Source of the DNA: Paracoccaceae bacterium
GTDB lineage: Bacteria > Pseudomonadota > Alphaproteobacteria > Rhodobacterales > Rhodobacteraceae
Assembly (NCBI GenBank): GCA_021767525.1
Contig: JAASTF010000035.1
Span: 1 to 17,674 of the forward strand
DNA length: 17,674 nt
Reading direction: 5' to 3'
In this document: one piece after another, positions 1 to 7,627 of the stretch
How positions within the stretch are numbered: position 1 is the stretch's first letter
Layout of the letters: each line of letters starts with the position of its first letter
Translations under genes and position numbers: made by a program
The notes under the pieces: model-generated
What the model was told of the DNA's origin: nothing
Seen by the model: the letters and a program-made list of their open reading frames with translations, nothing else
Database searches by the model: none

Positions 1-133
1 AGAAAAAGATGAAGCCCAGGACCATTGCGGCGATCCAGGCGCCCTTGCCACGGGCGTCAAGCCAGGCTTCGGCACGCGTCAACCAGCCAGAGGGCCGGGA
101 GGGCGTGTCGGTATAGGTTGCGGCGGGTGTCAT
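1..133 (-). CDS. DUF2852 domain membrane protein, N-terminal part (cut by window edge)
   Basis: The first 44 codons of a minus-strand gene run off the left end of the window. The visible protein has a polar, proline-rich leader (MTPAATYTDTPSRPSG), then an amphipathic stretch with WLTRAEAWLDARGKG, then the beginning of a hydrophobic helix (AWIAAMVLGFIFF). From memory this matches the start of DUF2852 proteins of Rhodobacteraceae, small membrane proteins of unknown function with a C-terminal charged coil that would lie outside the window. The start ATG is preceded by GGAGAG at a good ribosome-binding distance. Two dyad sequences lie 20 to 100 bases upstream and suggest that the gene is under a dedicated repressor. 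The family call is moderately sure because only the N-terminus is visible. Confidence 0.7.
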   Translation of the reverse strand, partial: MTPAATYTDTPSRPSGWLTRAEAWLDARGKGAWIAAMVLGFIFF

Positions 134-152
134 GTCTCTCTCCGTTGATACG

Positions 153-171
153 ATGTGAATGTCTTTCACAT
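153..171. promoter_or_regulatory. Dyad operator, copy 1 (upstream of DUF2852 gene)
   Basis: A perfect 7+5+7 inverted repeat, ATGTGAA-TGTCT-TTCACAT, lies 19 bases before the start codon of the minus-strand DUF2852 gene. A second copy lies 59 bases further away. A 19-base dyad of this kind fits a dimeric helix-turn-helix repressor such as a TetR- or GntR-type protein, but the regulator is not in the window and I cannot name it. Confidence 0.6.
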
Positions 172-211
172 TACAGCAGATGGGAGTGGGGCACGCGGCA
201 CGCAAGGGGTG

Positions 212-230
212 ATGTGAATGTTTTTTACAT
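212..230. promoter_or_regulatory. Dyad operator, copy 2 (upstream of DUF2852 gene)
   Basis: The second copy of the dyad is ATGTGAA-TGTTT-TTTACAT, with one mismatch between the arms. Including flanking bases, 211-232 and 152-173 agree at 20 of 22 positions, in the same orientation and 59 bases apart. The gap between genes (134-294) contains nothing else recognisable, so the repeat pair is its main content. Two similar sites about six helical turns apart could allow cooperative binding or looping; this is inference. Confidence 0.55.
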
Positions 231-294
231 TATTCGGAGAAGTGGCTGATTTGGTTCGGGAAATATATGGATTTTTCGCGCAACGCGGGCCGCT

Positions 295-762
295 TTACCC
301 GGAGAAATCCGCCAATTTTGCGCCGCTCAGCCGGATCAGATCGTCCGGCGACAGCGGAAAGACATGCCGCGGGGTGCCAGCAGCGGCCCAGATCACGTCG
401 AATGTCATCAGCCGCGGATCGGCCCAGGCGCGGATCGGGTTCAAATGCCCCACCGGGCTGACTCCGCCGATGGCGAACCCGGTTTGTGCGCGCACGGCCG
501 CTGCATCGGCGCGGTCCAGCGCCTCGCCCGCCAGCGCGCCCGCCTTGGCGCCATCCACCTGGTTTCCGCCTGCGGTCAGAAACAGCAGGCATTGCCCGCT
601 GTCATGGCCCTGAAAGATGATCGACTTGGCGATCTGATCCAAATCGCAGCCCACCGCATCCGCCGCCTCTTGTGCGGTGCGGGCGCCGTCGGTTTCGTGG
701 ATGTCGGGGGTGATCCCGGCCTCTTCCAGCGTGCGGCGCACGCGGGCCATGCTTTTGCTCAT
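295..762 (-). CDS. YbaK/ProX-type aminoacyl-tRNA editing domain protein
   Basis: This 155-residue protein is a free-standing relative of the insertion (editing) domain of bacterial prolyl-tRNA synthetase. Such proteins hydrolyse mischarged tRNA (Ala- or Cys-tRNA-Pro and similar) in trans in the cytoplasm. Visible signatures are the conserved lysine in DQIAKSIIF (K46), the AIGGVSPVGH loop (residues 97-106, GxxxP type) and the C-terminal AGTPRHVFPLSPDDLIRL segment. The length is normal for a single-domain YbaK protein. I chose the start at MSKSMARVRR because the reading frame upstream overlaps the divergent neighbour and has no family resemblance; AAGAGG lies at a plausible distance upstream. 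Which tRNA it edits (YbaK, ProXp-ala or another subtype) cannot be decided from the sequence alone. Confidence 0.88.
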   Translation of the reverse strand: MSKSMARVRRTLEEAGITPDIHETDGARTAQEAADAVGCDLDQIAKSIIFQGHDSGQCLLFLTAGGNQVDGAKAGALAGEALDRADAAAVRAQTGFAIGGVSPVGHLNPIRAWADPRLMTFDVIWAAAGTPRHVFPLSPDDLIRLSGAKLADFSG

Positions 763-810
763 GTGTCTGGGCCTCTTGCCTTGGCTGCCGATCCGGTCAT
801 GCTGGCGGGC

Positions 811-1188
811 ATGAGCGGGAATGACAAGGCAGTAACCCTGGATCAGGCCACCGCGCGCGAGGCATCGGTTTGGCAGGCGCTGGTCGATGGCGACGCCGCC
901 ACTGACGCCGCCGCGCTGGCCGATGAGTTTCTGGGCATTTACGGGGATGGTTTTGCCGACAAATCCGATCACCTGGCGCAATTGGCGGGTGGGCCGACAA
1001 TCGCGCGATTTGCGATCGAAACCGCGCGGTTGCTGCCCGCCGGGCCGGGGCATTACCTGTTGGCCTATCGCGCGACCTATGCGCGGCCGGGCGCGGCAGA
1101 CGAGGTGATGTATGTTTCGTCCCTCTGCCGGTTCCGGGCGGGGGCGTGGCGCAATATCTTCAGCCAGGATACCCCGGCCGACCGGTGA
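811..1188 (+). CDS. NTF2-like / DUF4440 family protein
   Basis: A 125-residue protein that looks like a SnoaL/NTF2-like (DUF4440) domain. The features that suggest this are the N-terminal helix with REASVWQALVDGD, the LADEFLGIYGDGF segment, and the strand-rich C-terminal half ending YVSSLCRFRAGAWRNIFSQDTPA. Proteins of this type form small cone-shaped barrels. Some are enzymes, many have no known substrate, and no catalytic set can be assigned here. An ATG at 799 in the same frame (MLAGMSGN) is an alternative start; neither ATG has a strong ribosome-binding site. The gene is divergent from the YbaK-like gene with under 50 bases between the starts, so the two probably share a control region. 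Confidence 0.7.
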   Translation: MSGNDKAVTLDQATAREASVWQALVDGDAATDAAALADEFLGIYGDGFADKSDHLAQLAGGPTIARFAIETARLLPAGPGHYLLAYRATYARPGAADEVMYVSSLCRFRAGAWRNIFSQDTPADR

Positions 1189-1209
1189 CATGACCCGATG
1201 AACCAGAGA

Positions 1210-1238
1210 TTGACGGCGCACGGGGTTCAACCCATACC
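1210..1238 (+). promoter_or_regulatory. Predicted leaderless promoter of glnE
   Basis: TTGACG (1210-1215) and CATACC (1233-1238) are separated by 17 bases. Six bases then separate the -10 box from the glnE ATG at 1245, so transcription would start at or next to the start codon. No Shine-Dalgarno sequence lies before this ATG, which fits a leaderless transcript. The -35 box matches the consensus at 5 of 6 positions and the -10 box at 3 of 6. Confidence 0.5.
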
Positions 1239-1244
1239 TCGGCC

Positions 1245-4040
1245 ATGAGTTTCGCATCCCGCATCACCCGCCTTCCCAGACCCTACGACCCCGAGCGTGG
1301 TTCCGAGGCGCGCGCCGCCGTGCCCGAGCTGTCGGGCGATCTGGCCAAGCTGATCGAAGGGGCCGGTGGCAGCGCGCCCTACCTGAAGACCCTGACCGAG
1401 AAAGAGGCCGAGTGGCTGCCCGCCGCGCTGGACGACCCCGAACATGCGCTGGACAGCGTGTTCGCCGCTGTGCAAACGGCCGCGCCCGACGTGTTACCGA
1501 CCATTCTGCGCCAGGCCAAGCGGCGCGTCGCGCTGCTGACCGCGCTGGCCGACCTGGCGGGTGTCTGGCCGCTGATGCAGGTGACCGGCGCGCTGACGCG
1601 GCTGGCCGATCTGGCCACGCATACGGCAATGCGCGCCTGCGTCGGCCATGAAATCAAGCGCGGCAAGCTGCCCGGCGCGACCGAGGACGACGCCGAAACG
1701 GCGGGCGGCATGGTGGCGCTGGCGATGGGCAAGATGGGCGCGGGCGAGCTGAATTACAGCTCGGATATCGACCTGATCTGCCTGTTCGACGAGTCCCGGT
1801 TCGACCCCGACGACTGGCACGAGGCGCGGGCCAGTTTCGTGCGCGCCACCCGAAAGATGGCTGCCATGCTTAGCGACATGACCGCCGAGGGCTATGTCTT
1901 TCGCACCGATCTGCGGCTGCGGCCCGATCCGTCGGTTACGCCGGTCTGCATGGCGATGGCGGCGGCGGAAACCTATTACGAAAGCCTGGGCCGCACTTGG
2001 GAACGGGCCGCTTACATCAAGGCGCGCGCCTGCGCGGGCGATATCGCGGCGGGTGAGCGGTTCCTGAAAACGCTGACGCCCTTTGTCTTTCGCAAGCACC
2101 TGGATTTCGCCGCCATCCAGGATGCCCATGACATGCGCCTTCGCATCCGCGAACATAAGGGGTTGGGCGGGCCGATCACCCTGCCCAAGCACAACATGAA
2201 GCTGGGCCGTGGAGGCATCCGCGAGATTGAGTTCTTTACCCAGACCCGGCAGCTGATCGCCGGAGGGCGCGACCCCGAGCTGCGCGTGCGCGGCACGCTT
2301 GAGGGGTTGCAGGTGCTGGCCGCGAAAGAGTGGGTGCCGCAAGACGCCGCCGACGTGTTGGCCGATCATTACGTCGCCCATCGCGAGGTCGAGCACCGTT
2401 TGCAAATGGTGAACGACGCGCAAACCCATGATCTGCCCGGGGCGCAGGATGGGTTTCAGCGGCTGGCCTGCCTGATGGGCCGCGATCTGGACGCGTTGAA
2501 AGCCGACATCCACCGCCGCCTGACCGAGGTGCACGAGCTGACGGAAAGCTTTTTCGCGCCCGATGACGGGGGCGACGCGAAACCCGCCGCGCCCGCGCAC
2601 GAGTTCAACCCCGAGATCATCGAGCGGTGGAAAAGCTATCCGGCGCTGCGCTCGGCCCGGGCGGTGGAAATCTTTGACAGGCTGACGCCCGATATCCTGG
2701 ATCGGCTCAGCCGCGCGGCCAAACCGGACGAGGCGCTTTTGGCGCTAGATGGGTTCCTGTCGGGCCTGCCTGCGGGGGTGCAGCTGTTTTCGCTGTTCGA
2801 GGCCAATCCGCAGTTGATCGACCTTTTGGTGGATATCGTGGGCACCGCGCCCGCCTTGGCGACCCATCTGTCGCGCCATTCGGGGGTGTTCGATGCGGTG
2901 ATCGGCGGTGATTTCTTTGCCGACTGGCCCGGCATGGCGGCGCTGCGCGACGAGCTGTCGGCCCGGCTGGCGCCCGAGGACGATTACGAGCGCAAGCTGG
3001 ATACCGCCCGCCGCTGGGCCAAGGAATGGCATTTCCGCGTGGGCGTGCATCATTTGCGCGGGCTGATCGATGCCGATACCGCCGGCCGGCAATACGCCCA
3101 GCTGGCCGAGGCATGCCTGGCCGCGCTTTACCCGGTGGTGGTGGCGCAATTCGCGGCCAAGCATGGCGATCCGCCGGGGCGGGGGGCGATGGTGCTGGGC
3201 ATGGGATCGCTTGGTGGTGAGCGGCTCAACGCCACGTCCGACCTGGACCTGATCGTGATCTATGATGCGGCGGGGGTCGACAGTTCGGACGGGCGCCGAC
3301 CGCTGGCCGCGCGGGCCTATTATGCCCGGCTGACGCAGGCGATGGTGACGGCGGTAACGGCGCTGATGGCCGAGGGGCGCTTGTATGAAATCGACATGCG
3401 GCTGCGCCCCTCGGGCACGCAGGGGCCGGTGGCCACGTCGCTGGCCTCGTTCGACAGCTATCAGCATGGCGAGGCCTGGGTGTGGGAACATCTGGCCCTG
3501 ACCCGCGCCCGGCCCGTGGCGGGCGATGCGGGCGTGGCGGCGGATGTCGAGCAGGTGCGGTGCGACGTGCTGGGCGCGCCGCGCGATGCGGCACAGGTGC
3601 TGCAAGAGGTGCGCGAGATGCGCGCGCGCATCGCCGCCGCCAAGCCGCCCGCCGGGCCGTGGGACGCGAAGCTGGGGCCGGGGCGTTTGCAGGATGTCGA
3701 GCTGGTGGCCCAGGCCGCCGCCCTGCTGGGCGGCGGGACCGAGCGCAGTATCGAATCCGGGCTGGCCTGCGGTGCCGCGGTGGGATGGCTTGAAAACGAC
3801 GAGATCGCGGCCCTCGATGCCGCGCATGCGCTGTGCTGGAAGGTGCAGGCCGTGTCAAAACTGCTGAGTGACAAGCCCTTCGATCCCGCCAAGACGGGCG
3901 AGGGCGGATGCGCGATGATGCTGCGCGAAACCGGGTTCGACGATCTGCCCGCGCTGGAACAGGCGCTTGATGCGCAAACGCGGGCGGCGGGGCAGGTGAT
4001 CGACGCGGTTCTGGACCGGCTGCCGAAGGAGCGGGCATGA
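1245..4040 (+). CDS. glnE: Bifunctional glutamine synthetase adenylyltransferase/adenylyl-removing enzyme GlnE
   Basis: GlnE adds AMP to, and removes AMP from, a tyrosine of glutamine synthetase in response to PII (GlnB) and glutamine, tuning nitrogen assimilation in the cytoplasm. The 931 residues match the usual length (E. coli GlnE is about 946). Both nucleotidyltransferase domains are visible. The N-terminal adenylyl-removing domain has GKMGAGELNYSSDIDLI (residues 162-178; D174 and D176 are the metal ligands). The C-terminal adenylyl-transferase domain has LGMGSLGGERLNATSDLDL (651-669; D666 and D668). Both domains also show the KLGRGGIREIEF or KLGPGRLQDVEL signature. The start lacks a ribosome-binding site but sits just behind a promoter. 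The stop overlaps the next gene by ATGA, so the two are co-transcribed. The gene appears intact. Confidence 0.97.
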   Translation: MSFASRITRLPRPYDPERGSEARAAVPELSGDLAKLIEGAGGSAPYLKTLTEKEAEWLPAALDDPEHALDSVFAAVQTAAPDVLPTILRQAKRRVALLTALADLAGVWPLMQVTGALTRLADLATHTAMRACVGHEIKRGKLPGATEDDAETAGGMVALAMGKMGAGELNYSSDIDLICLFDESRFDPDDWHEARASFVRATRKMAAMLSDMTAEGYVFRTDLRLRPDPSVTPVCMAMAAAETYYESLGRTWERAAYIKARACAGDIAAGERFLKTLTPFVFRKHLDFAAIQDAHDMRLRIREHKGLGGPITLPKHNMKLGRGGIREIEFFTQTRQLIAGGRDPELRVRGTLEGLQVLAAKEWVPQDAADVLADHYVAHREVEHRLQMVNDAQTHDLPGAQDGFQRLACLMGRDLDALKADIHRRLTEVHELTESFFAPDDGGDAKPAAPAHEFNPEIIERWKSYPALRSARAVEIFDRLTPDILDRLSRAAKPDEALLALDGFLSGLPAGVQLFSLFEANPQLIDLLVDIVGTAPALATHLSRHSGVFDAVIGGDFFADWPGMAALRDELSARLAPEDDYERKLDTARRWAKEWHFRVGVHHLRGLIDADTAGRQYAQLAEACLAALYPVVVAQFAAKHGDPPGRGAMVLGMGSLGGERLNATSDLDLIVIYDAAGVDSSDGRRPLAARAYYARLTQAMVTAVTALMAEGRLYEIDMRLRPSGTQGPVATSLASFDSYQHGEAWVWEHLALTRARPVAGDAGVAADVEQVRCDVLGAPRDAAQVLQEVREMRARIAAAKPPAGPWDAKLGPGRLQDVELVAQAAALLGGGTERSIESGLACGAAVGWLENDEIAALDAAHALCWKVQAVSKLLSDKPFDPAKTGEGGCAMMLRETGFDDLPALEQALDAQTRAAGQVIDAVLDRLPKERA

Positions 4041-4312
4041 AAAAGGGCGACGATTTGGACCCGAAAGGGCTGATCTACGAATCCTATCGCATCGACGGGA
4101 TCACGTCAGAGGAATGCCGGACCATATTCCTGGATTGGGCGCTAAGCCTGCCCGACGGCCAGGACAGCCGCAGCGCCTTGTCGGCGCTGGTTGACAGGTA
4201 TGCCGCGGACGCGCCCGATCACCCGATGACGCAGGTGATGCGCGAAGGGCTGGATACCATGTCCCGACCGCGTCGCCGGGGCGGCTGGCGCAGCCGCCCG
4301 CGCGACAGCTAA
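4037..4312 (+). CDS. Conserved small hypothetical protein downstream of glnE
   Basis: A 91-residue soluble protein whose ATG overlaps the glnE stop codon (ATGA), indicating translational coupling. The N-terminal two thirds are mixed acidic and hydrophobic and probably helical (ECRTIFLDWALSLPDGQ, then SALSALVDRYAADAPDHPMTQVMREGL). The last 18 residues are basic (RPRRRGGWRSRPRDS). I recall similar small proteins after glnE in other Rhodobacteraceae, but no function is known to me. The placement suggests a role near nitrogen control or simply operon conservation. Its TAA interlocks with the TAG of the convergent eda gene, with four shared bases (CTAA, 4309-4312). Confidence 0.8.
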   Translation: MKKGDDLDPKGLIYESYRIDGITSEECRTIFLDWALSLPDGQDSRSALSALVDRYAADAPDHPMTQVMREGLDTMSRPRRRGGWRSRPRDS

Positions 4313-4944
4313 AGCGCGGCGGCCTTGCGGGCCAGCTCGGTGATGGCGGCGAAATCGCCCGCCTCGACCAGCTTTTTCGGGGCGACCCAGCTGCCACCCA
4401 CGCACAGCACATTGGCCAGCGCCAGGTAATCCGGCGCGCTGGCGGCGTTGATCCCGCCGGTGGGGCAGAACCGTACCTGCGGAAGCGGCGCGCCAAGCGC
4501 CTTGAGCGCCGGCGCCCCGCCGATTGCGCCCGCGGGAAAGAATTTCTGCACGCTGTAGCCGCGCTCCAGCAGGGCCATCGCCTCGGTCGCGGTGGCGGCG
4601 CCTGGCAACAGCGGCAAATCCTCGCGCTCGCAGGCATCCAGCAGCCGATCGGTCGCGCCGGGCGACACGGCGAACCGCGCGCCGGCCTGTTTCGCGGCCG
4701 CCACGTCCTCGGGGGTCAGGACGGTGCCCGCGCCGACGATGCCGCCCGGCACGCGAGACATTTCCGCGATCACATCCAGCGCGGCTGGGGTGCGCAACGT
4801 GACCTCAAGCACCGGCAATCCACCCGCCACCAACGCGGCGGCCAGCGGTTGCGCCTGGGCCACGGTATCGACCACCAGCACCGGGATCACCGGCGCGCGG
4901 CGGCACAGCGCCTCGGCTTTTTCGCTGATCTGGGCCGGTGTCAT
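4309..4944 (-). CDS. eda: KDPG aldolase (2-dehydro-3-deoxy-phosphogluconate aldolase)
   Basis: This is the second enzyme of the Entner-Doudoroff pathway. It splits 2-keto-3-deoxy-6-phosphogluconate into pyruvate and glyceraldehyde 3-phosphate. The 211 residues match the class I aldolase family. Seen in the sequence are LPVLEVTLRT with E47 (general base) and R51, VGAGTVLT (70-77), and VQKFFPA with the Schiff-base lysine K134. FCPTGGINA and CVGGSWVAP follow and correspond to the phosphate-binding loops. The start ATG lies one base after the edd stop codon, so it is the second gene of an edd-eda operon and probably relies on coupled translation. Its stop overlaps that of the convergent 91-residue gene by four bases, leaving no room for a terminator between them. 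Confidence 0.96.
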   Translation of the reverse strand: MTPAQISEKAEALCRRAPVIPVLVVDTVAQAQPLAAALVAGGLPVLEVTLRTPAALDVIAEMSRVPGGIVGAGTVLTPEDVAAAKQAGARFAVSPGATDRLLDACEREDLPLLPGAATATEAMALLERGYSVQKFFPAGAIGGAPALKALGAPLPQVRFCPTGGINAASAPDYLALANVLCVGGSWVAPKKLVEAGDFAAITELARKAAAL

Positions 4945-4945
4945 G

Positions 4946-6751
4946 TCAGACCACCACGCCCGCGCCAGTGCTGGCGGGGCCCACGTTCTGGCGGAACATC
5001 TCGAACAGTTCGCGCCCGATGCCGTGGCGGTTGGCCGACAGGTCGGGCGTGGCGGGCGCACGGTCCAGCGCGCCCTCGGTCAACACCTCAAGCGTGCCTT
5101 TATGCGCATCCAGCCGCACCAGGTCGCCATCGGCCAGCCGCGCCAGCGGGCCGCCGGCTGCCGCCTCGGGCGCGACATGGATGGCCGACGGCACCTTGCC
5201 GCTGGCGCCCGACATCCGCCCATCGGTGACCAGCGCCACCTTGTGCCCGCGCCCTTGCAGCACGCCCAGGGGTGGCATCAGCCCGTGCAATTCGGGCATT
5301 CCGTTGGCCTGCGGGCCCTGAAAGCGGACAACCACGACCACGTCACGATCCAACTCGCCATTCTGAAAGGCCGCTTTCACCGCGTCCTGGTCGTCGAACA
5401 CGCGGGCCGGGGCCTCGATCACATGGGCCTCGGCAGAAATGGCCGAGGTCTTGATGATGCCTTCGCCAAGGTTGCCATTCAGATAGGTCAGCCCGCCGGT
5501 GGGCTGGAACGGGTCGGCGCCGGGGCGCAGGATCTTTTCGTTCAGGCTGTGATCGGTGCCGGGCACCCAGGTTACGCTATCGCCGTCCAGTTGCGGCTCT
5601 TGCGTGTAACGGCTCAGCCCCGGCCCCGCGATGGTCTGCACGTCTTCGTGCAGCAACCCGGCCTCCAGCAATTGCCCGATCAGGTACCCCAGCCCGCCGG
5701 CGGCATGAAAATGGTTCACGTCGGCCAGGCTGTTGGGATAGACGCGCGCCAAAAGCGGGGTCACGGCGGACAGATCCGCGAAATCCTGTGGCAAGAGCTC
5801 GATCCCGGCGGCGCGGGCCATGGCGGGCAGGTGGATGACCAGGTTGGTCGAGCCGCCCGTCGCCATCAGCCCCACGATCCCGTTCACGAAGGCGCGTTCG
5901 TCCAGCACGTCGCAGACGGGTGTATAGGCATTGCCAAGCGCGGTGATTTCCAGCGCCCGCTGCGCACCCGCGCGGGTCAGCGCCTCGCGCAGCGGCGTGT
6001 TGGGGTTCACGAAACTGGCACCGGGCAGGTGCAGCCCCATGAATTCCATCAGCATCTGGTTGGAATTGGCGGTGCCGTAAAAGGTGCAGGTGCCGGGCCC
6101 GTGATAGCTGTCCATCTCGGCCTGCATCAGCGTGGCGCGGTCGACCTCGCCCGCGGCGAACTTGCGCCGCACCTCGGCCTTTTCCTCGTTCGGCAGGCCG
6201 CTGGTCATCGGGCCCGCGGGCATGAAGACGCTGGGCACATGGCCAAAGGTGGCCGCGGCGATGATAAGTCCCGGCACGATCTTGTCGCAAACGCCCAGGT
6301 ATACGGCCGCATCGAAGGTGTTGTGCGACATCGCCACACCGGCGGCCAGCGCGATCACGTCGCGCGAAAACAGCGACAGCTCCATCCCCGGCTGGCTTTG
6401 CGTGACACCGTCGCACATCGCGGGCACGCCGCCCGCCACCTGCGCCGTGGCGCCCACATCGCGCGCGGCCTGGCGGATCAGGTCGGGGAACCGCTCGAAC
6501 GGCTGATGGGCCGAAAGCATGTCGTTATAGGCGGTGACGATGCCCAGATGCGGCGCGCGGCCGGTGGCCAGCGCCTGCTGGTCGGGGCCGGTAGCGGCAT
6601 AGGCATGGGCCTGGTTCGAACAGCTTAGATGCGCGCGCTGCGGCCCGTCCTCGCCGGCCTGGCGCATCCGCGCCAAATAGGCGTCGCGGCGGGCCTGGCT
6701 GCGGGTCTGGATACGCTCGGTCACGCGGGCGACGGTATCGTTGAGTGGCAT
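4946..6751 (-). CDS. edd: 6-phosphogluconate dehydratase
   Basis: The first enzyme of the Entner-Doudoroff pathway, converting 6-phosphogluconate to KDPG with a [4Fe-4S] cluster. The 601 residues match the family length. IlvD/Edd signatures are present: GGVPAMCDGVTQSQPGMELS (C113 region), YLGVCDKIVPG with C155, GPGTCTFYGTANSNQMLMEF with C222, and the C-terminal LVTDGRMSGASGKVPSAIH. C155 and C222 align with the cluster cysteines I know from E. coli Edd. Dihydroxyacid dehydratase (IlvD) is the main alternative, but the longer N-terminus and the adjacency to eda settle the call. The start has GGGGGAG at ideal distance. The operon is preceded by a strong promoter with an embedded GntR-type operator. 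Confidence 0.96.
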   Translation of the reverse strand: MPLNDTVARVTERIQTRSQARRDAYLARMRQAGEDGPQRAHLSCSNQAHAYAATGPDQQALATGRAPHLGIVTAYNDMLSAHQPFERFPDLIRQAARDVGATAQVAGGVPAMCDGVTQSQPGMELSLFSRDVIALAAGVAMSHNTFDAAVYLGVCDKIVPGLIIAAATFGHVPSVFMPAGPMTSGLPNEEKAEVRRKFAAGEVDRATLMQAEMDSYHGPGTCTFYGTANSNQMLMEFMGLHLPGASFVNPNTPLREALTRAGAQRALEITALGNAYTPVCDVLDERAFVNGIVGLMATGGSTNLVIHLPAMARAAGIELLPQDFADLSAVTPLLARVYPNSLADVNHFHAAGGLGYLIGQLLEAGLLHEDVQTIAGPGLSRYTQEPQLDGDSVTWVPGTDHSLNEKILRPGADPFQPTGGLTYLNGNLGEGIIKTSAISAEAHVIEAPARVFDDQDAVKAAFQNGELDRDVVVVVRFQGPQANGMPELHGLMPPLGVLQGRGHKVALVTDGRMSGASGKVPSAIHVAPEAAAGGPLARLADGDLVRLDAHKGTLEVLTEGALDRAPATPDLSANRHGIGRELFEMFRQNVGPASTGAGVVV

Positions 6752-6776
6752 GTCTCCCCCTTGGTTGACCCCCTTG

Positions 6777-6805
6777 GATATAGGGCGTTAGCGATAACGC
6801 CGCAA
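6777..6805 (-). promoter_or_regulatory. edd-eda promoter
   Basis: On the minus strand TTGCGG (6800-6805) and TATATC (6777-6782) are separated by 17 bases. Transcription would start near 6770, giving an untranslated leader of about 19 bases that contains the GGGGGAG ribosome-binding site before the edd ATG. The whole spacer is occupied by the 18-base dyad described separately. Confidence 0.65.
6784..6801. promoter_or_regulatory. GntR/LacI-type operator inside the edd promoter
   Basis: GGCGTTA-GCGA-TAACGCC is a perfect 7+4+7 inverted repeat. Its core GTTA-N4-TAAC matches the known consensus of the E. coli gluconate repressor GntR (ATGTTA-N4-TAACAT), a LacI-family protein. It lies across the spacer between the -35 and -10 boxes of the edd promoter, where bound repressor would exclude RNA polymerase. 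I infer control of edd-eda by a LacI-family gluconate- or phosphogluconate-responsive regulator encoded elsewhere. Confidence 0.65.
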
Positions 6806-6933
6806 CCGATCCGACGCGCAATTGCCCCCGGTTCATCGCGCAAATGCACCGTGCCTGTCCAAGTTTCGCCCAACCTTGCCGCCAGTTTGATCGCAAAACG
6901 AACAAGGCCCGCCGCGCCCACATGAGGACAAGC

Positions 6934-7590
6934 ATGACCCATACCCGCATCATCGCCGCCCTGATCCTTGGCCTTTCCGCCGCCGCCTGTTCGACGTTGG
7001 AAACCGCCACCCGCAACGCCCCGCTGGAAAGCGTGACCGCGCTGGCGGCCGAGGCGCCGGCCGCGGCGTTGCGTTCGGTCGCGGTGCAATCCTTCACGGT
7101 CGAGGTGCCGCGCGCGCTGAGCGTCAGCGAAATGGACAGCTATTACCCGATCGGCGACATCGTCTGGCGCGAGGATCCGGCCGGCGATCGCCATGCGCAG
7201 ATCAGGGCCATTTTCGACGCCGCGATGGGGCAGGCAGCGCCCGATGTGCAGGGCGCCTTGCCGGTGGATGTGACGATCCGGGTGCGCCAGTTTCATGCGC
7301 TGACCGAAAAGACGCGCCAGACCATCGGCGGCGTGCATTCGATCACCTTTGACCTGGCGTTGCGCGATCCGGCCACCGGGGTCGAAATCGCCGCCCCGCG
7401 CCGGGTTCAGGTCGATCTGCGCGGCTACGGCGGTGTCGACGCCGTTATCGCCGAGCAACAGGGGCTGACGCAAAAGACGCGCATCACCCGACACCTGGCC
7501 AACGTGCTGCGCGCCGAACTGTGGCAGCCCGGCTCGGCGCCCGCGGGCGTGACCGAACGGGTCGCCGGGCTGGAAGCCGCGCCGATCTGA
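6934..7590 (+). CDS. DUF6778-type lipoprotein
   Basis: A 218-residue protein with a lipoprotein signal: basic start MTHTR, hydrophobic stretch IIAALILGLSAAA, and the lipidated cysteine C19 followed by STLE. The mature part has alternating strands (ALRSVAVQSFTVEVP, LPVDVTIRVRQFHALTEK, GGVHSITFDLALRDPATG), suggesting a small beta-rich periplasmic domain. I believe this corresponds to DUF6778 of Rhodobacteraceae, with no known function. The ATG at 6934 is chosen because GAGGA lies 4 bases before it; an ATG at 6922 in the same frame is possible. It is divergent from edd, so the two starts share the operator-bearing interval of about 180 bases. Confidence 0.75.
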   Translation: MTHTRIIAALILGLSAAACSTLETATRNAPLESVTALAAEAPAAALRSVAVQSFTVEVPRALSVSEMDSYYPIGDIVWREDPAGDRHAQIRAIFDAAMGQAAPDVQGALPVDVTIRVRQFHALTEKTRQTIGGVHSITFDLALRDPATGVEIAAPRRVQVDLRGYGGVDAVIAEQQGLTQKTRITRHLANVLRAELWQPGSAPAGVTERVAGLEAAPI

Positions 7591-7627
7591 TCTTTTCGCC
7601 CGGTCGAATGCACAGTAATAGGACGGC

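Noticed and set aside
4592..6628. Open frame of 678 codons on the plus strand
   Set aside because: It lies antisense to edd and eda, whose catalytic motifs are clear. Its protein is rich in H, R, G and Q without domains, as expected for the shadow of a GC-rich gene.
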